Shown: positions 55,406-56,592 of the stretch, piece after piece | Position numbering within the stretch: the stretch's first letter is position 1 | Layout: the number at the start of each line of letters is the position of its first letter | NCBI RefSeq assembly: GCF_000198775.1 | Contig: NC_014722.1 | Location: forward strand, 2,698,718-2,755,309 | Direction of reading: 5' to 3' | DNA from: Mycetohabitans rhizoxinica HKI 454 | Lineage (GTDB): Bacteria; Pseudomonadota; Gammaproteobacteria; Burkholderiales; Burkholderiaceae | DNA length: 56,592 nt | The notes under the pieces: model-generated | Database searches by the model: none | What the model was told of the DNA's origin: nothing | What the model saw: the letters and a program-made list of their open reading frames with translations, nothing else | Translations under genes and position numbers: made by a program

Positions 55406-55936
55406 TCATCGCTGCGTGTCAGTGGACGCCCGGTCCGGCGGGCCATCGTCCGGCACCGTGCCCGACGAGGCCGAGGCCGCTGGTCCGCGCTGCCCGTGGT
55501 GCGGCGCAAGCACCGACGCCTGGGCCTGCACAGGCCGTTCGCCGCCCGTGCGATGTGCGGCCTCGCGCACCGCACGCCCGACCAGTCCCTCGATCTGCGC
55601 TTGCAGCATCTGCGTGAGCGCCGCAGACCCGGCACTCGGAAACCGCGCACGATCGATTTTGCCCGACAGCCGGATCAGCACATCCCAGCCAGTCAACTCC
55701 AGGCGCCGCACGCGAAATGCCTCGCGAACCAGCCGCTTGACCAGGTTGCGCGTGACCGCGCGCGGCGCCTGCTTCTTGCCGACAACCACGCCGAGCCGCG
55801 CAGCCTGCCCGGTGGGGCGGCCGTACAACACGAAGTGAGCGGAGCGCGCCCATGGGCGCAAACGAAAAACGGATGAGAATTCATCCGTTTTCAGCAGCCT
55901 TGCGGCCTTCGGGAAACCAGCAGGTGTCGTGCGCAC
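55406..55936 (-). CDS. rnpA: Ribonuclease P protein component
   Basis: Protein subunit of RNase P, which trims tRNA 5' ends. [20 protein letters not shown] begins the domain, and the RNR motif [13 protein letters not shown] is intact. There is no ATG near the expected start; GTG 55936 ([14 protein letters not shown]) is the best choice, giving 176 residues. About 50 residues after the domain are a low-complexity extension. It lies between rpmH and yidD. Confidence 0.9.
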   Translation of the reverse strand: MRTTPAGFPKAARLLKTDEFSSVFRLRPWARSAHFVLYGRPTGQAARLGVVVGKKQAPRAVTRNLVKRLVREAFRVRRLELTGWDVLIRLSGKIDRARFPSAGSAALTQMLQAQIEGLVGRAVREAAHRTGGERPVQAQASVLAPHHGQRGPAASASSGTVPDDGPPDRASTDTQR

Positions 55937-56072
55937 GCGGTCAGGCCTCTCGTCTAGTGGGCCGGTCCGTCGCACCGCTCGGCATGCCGCCCATGGCGGG
56001 CATCGCCGGCATCGACGTGCGCGAACCGCGCTGCTCGGCCGCCGACCGTCGCTACCCAGCGTCACGCCGGCC

Positions 56073-56207
56073 TTAGACGGCCAGGCGCTTACGGCCCTTC
56101 GCGCGGCGAGCGTTGATGACTTTGCGGCCACCCGCGGTCTTCATGCGAACACGGAAGCCATGGGTGCGCTTGCGGCGCGTCACGGACGGTTGATAGGTAC
56201 GTTTCAT
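56073..56207 (-). CDS. rpmH: 50S ribosomal protein L34
   Basis: A complete 44-residue L34 ([20 protein letters not shown]...GRKRLAV) of normal length. It is the first gene of the minus-strand cluster next to the origin and is transcribed from a near-consensus promoter at 56321-56349. Confidence 0.97.
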   Translation of the reverse strand: MKRTYQPSVTRRKRTHGFRVRMKTAGGRKVINARRAKGRKRLAV

Positions 56208-56551
56208 GTTGCTCTCACTCGTTGGAGGATGGGCCGCGGCGTGCTTTGCAAGGAACTGACGCGCCAGCACAACGGCAGTGCGACGCCGAGCCGAAAAATT
56301 CGGTTTTCGCGGAACCCGCTATTTAAACTGCTTTTCTTTGCGGCGTCAATATCTTACGTTCACTGGCGCAGGCCGTCGCTCCGAGCGTGCACGACAACGG
56401 CGCCGAACCGACCCTGTGGATAACTCGCCCCGCCTGACGCGTTTGGCGGTAGAATCCCGGCTATCCCAAGAATCCAGTACGCCGCTTCGGCCGCCGCAAT
56501 GCGTTGTCGCATCTGCGGCTGAGTGCGTCCCACAGCTTCGAGTGCAACCCT
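56208..56551. other. Origin-side region with a DnaA box
   Basis: The region divergent from rpmH is, in this family, the oriC/dnaA side. One perfect DnaA box (TGTGGATAA, complement of TTATCCACA) lies at about 56414-56422. I did not find the further boxes expected of a full origin; these may lie beyond the window. Confidence 0.55.
56321..56349 (-). promoter_or_regulatory. Sigma-70 promoter of rpmH
   Basis: On the minus strand TTGACG (56344-56349) and TTAAAT (56321-56326) are spaced by 17 bases, about 115 bases before rpmH. It probably drives rpmH, rnpA, yidD, yidC and mnmE. Confidence 0.8.
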
Positions 56552-56592
56552 ATGAAGAATCCTGAGGAAAACCGCGCCGTTCGCGTCGAGCG
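56552..56592 (+). other. Possible start of a gene cut by the window end
   Basis: An ATG at 56552 opens a frame (MKNPEENRAVRVE) that is still open at the window end. It does not match the usual N-terminus of Burkholderia DnaA (MN-x-FWQHCSALLERELTPQQY), so dnaA probably begins further on. Too short to assign. Confidence 0.25.

Noticed and set aside
56552..56592. Start of dnaA
   Set aside because: The first residues do not match the conserved DnaA N-terminus of this family.

Overview
The window is a stretch of beta-proteobacterial chromosome of Burkholderiaceae type. It is GC-rich, and its gene order matches what I know of Burkholderia sensu lato: metX-metW; gatCAB facing mreBCD-mrdA-mrdB; queC-queE-queD; def-fmt-(lysE)-htpX-rsmB-DUF4390-ntrY/ntrX-like genes; dprA-thioredoxin-topB; and mnmE-yidC-yidD-rnpA-rpmH running up to an origin region with a DnaA box. 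Three things suggest a host-associated lineage undergoing gene decay, possibly a fungal endosymbiont such as Mycetohabitans. There is a eukaryotic-type F-box protein, a cysteine-peptidase-like protein beside it, and many small gene remnants (PPK2, LysE, TetR, IS6, XRE, ImmA/IrrE). The genus assignment is inference only.

Layout. 1-4356: end of metX, metW, an AmpG-like permease, an M48-like protein that has lost its catalytic Glu, exoIII, and a PPK2 remnant. 4369-7656 (minus): the GatCAB amidotransferase. 7990-13880 (plus): the rod-shape operon, with a one-base insertion in mreB. 14189-16052 (minus): preQ0 synthesis. 16175-17443: a glycosyltransferase.

17576-25842 is an integrated island in tRNA-Phe, bounded by a 45-bp direct repeat of the tRNA 3' half. 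It holds the F-box protein, the peptidase-like protein, prophage-like leader sequence, an IS5-family element whose transposase gene is split by a 2.2-kb group II intron, an excisionase-like protein and a frameshifted tyrosine integrase next to the tRNA.

25981-33715 (minus): a NtrY/NtrX-type two-component system, DUF4390, rsmB, htpX, a LysE remnant, fmt and def. 33966-39016 (plus): dprA with a repeat-filled linker, a thioredoxin-like gene and topB. 39271-42511 (minus): a LysR regulator and PEP carboxykinase. 42863-45850: a 2-hydroxyacid dehydrogenase, an AT-rich EamA transporter, transposon debris and tRNA-Lys. 46265-51082: a lipoprotein operon (CsgG-like, DUF4810, DUF799), small exported or membrane proteins, a decayed TetR regulator and a DUF4148 protein. 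51584-56592: mnmE, a 36-bp minisatellite, yidC, yidD, rnpA and rpmH behind a strong promoter, then the origin side.

The core genes serve translation fidelity, wall elongation, queuosine synthesis, membrane insertion and envelope stress. The most unusual part is the tRNA-Phe island, whose two cargo proteins look like effectors meant to act in a eukaryotic host.
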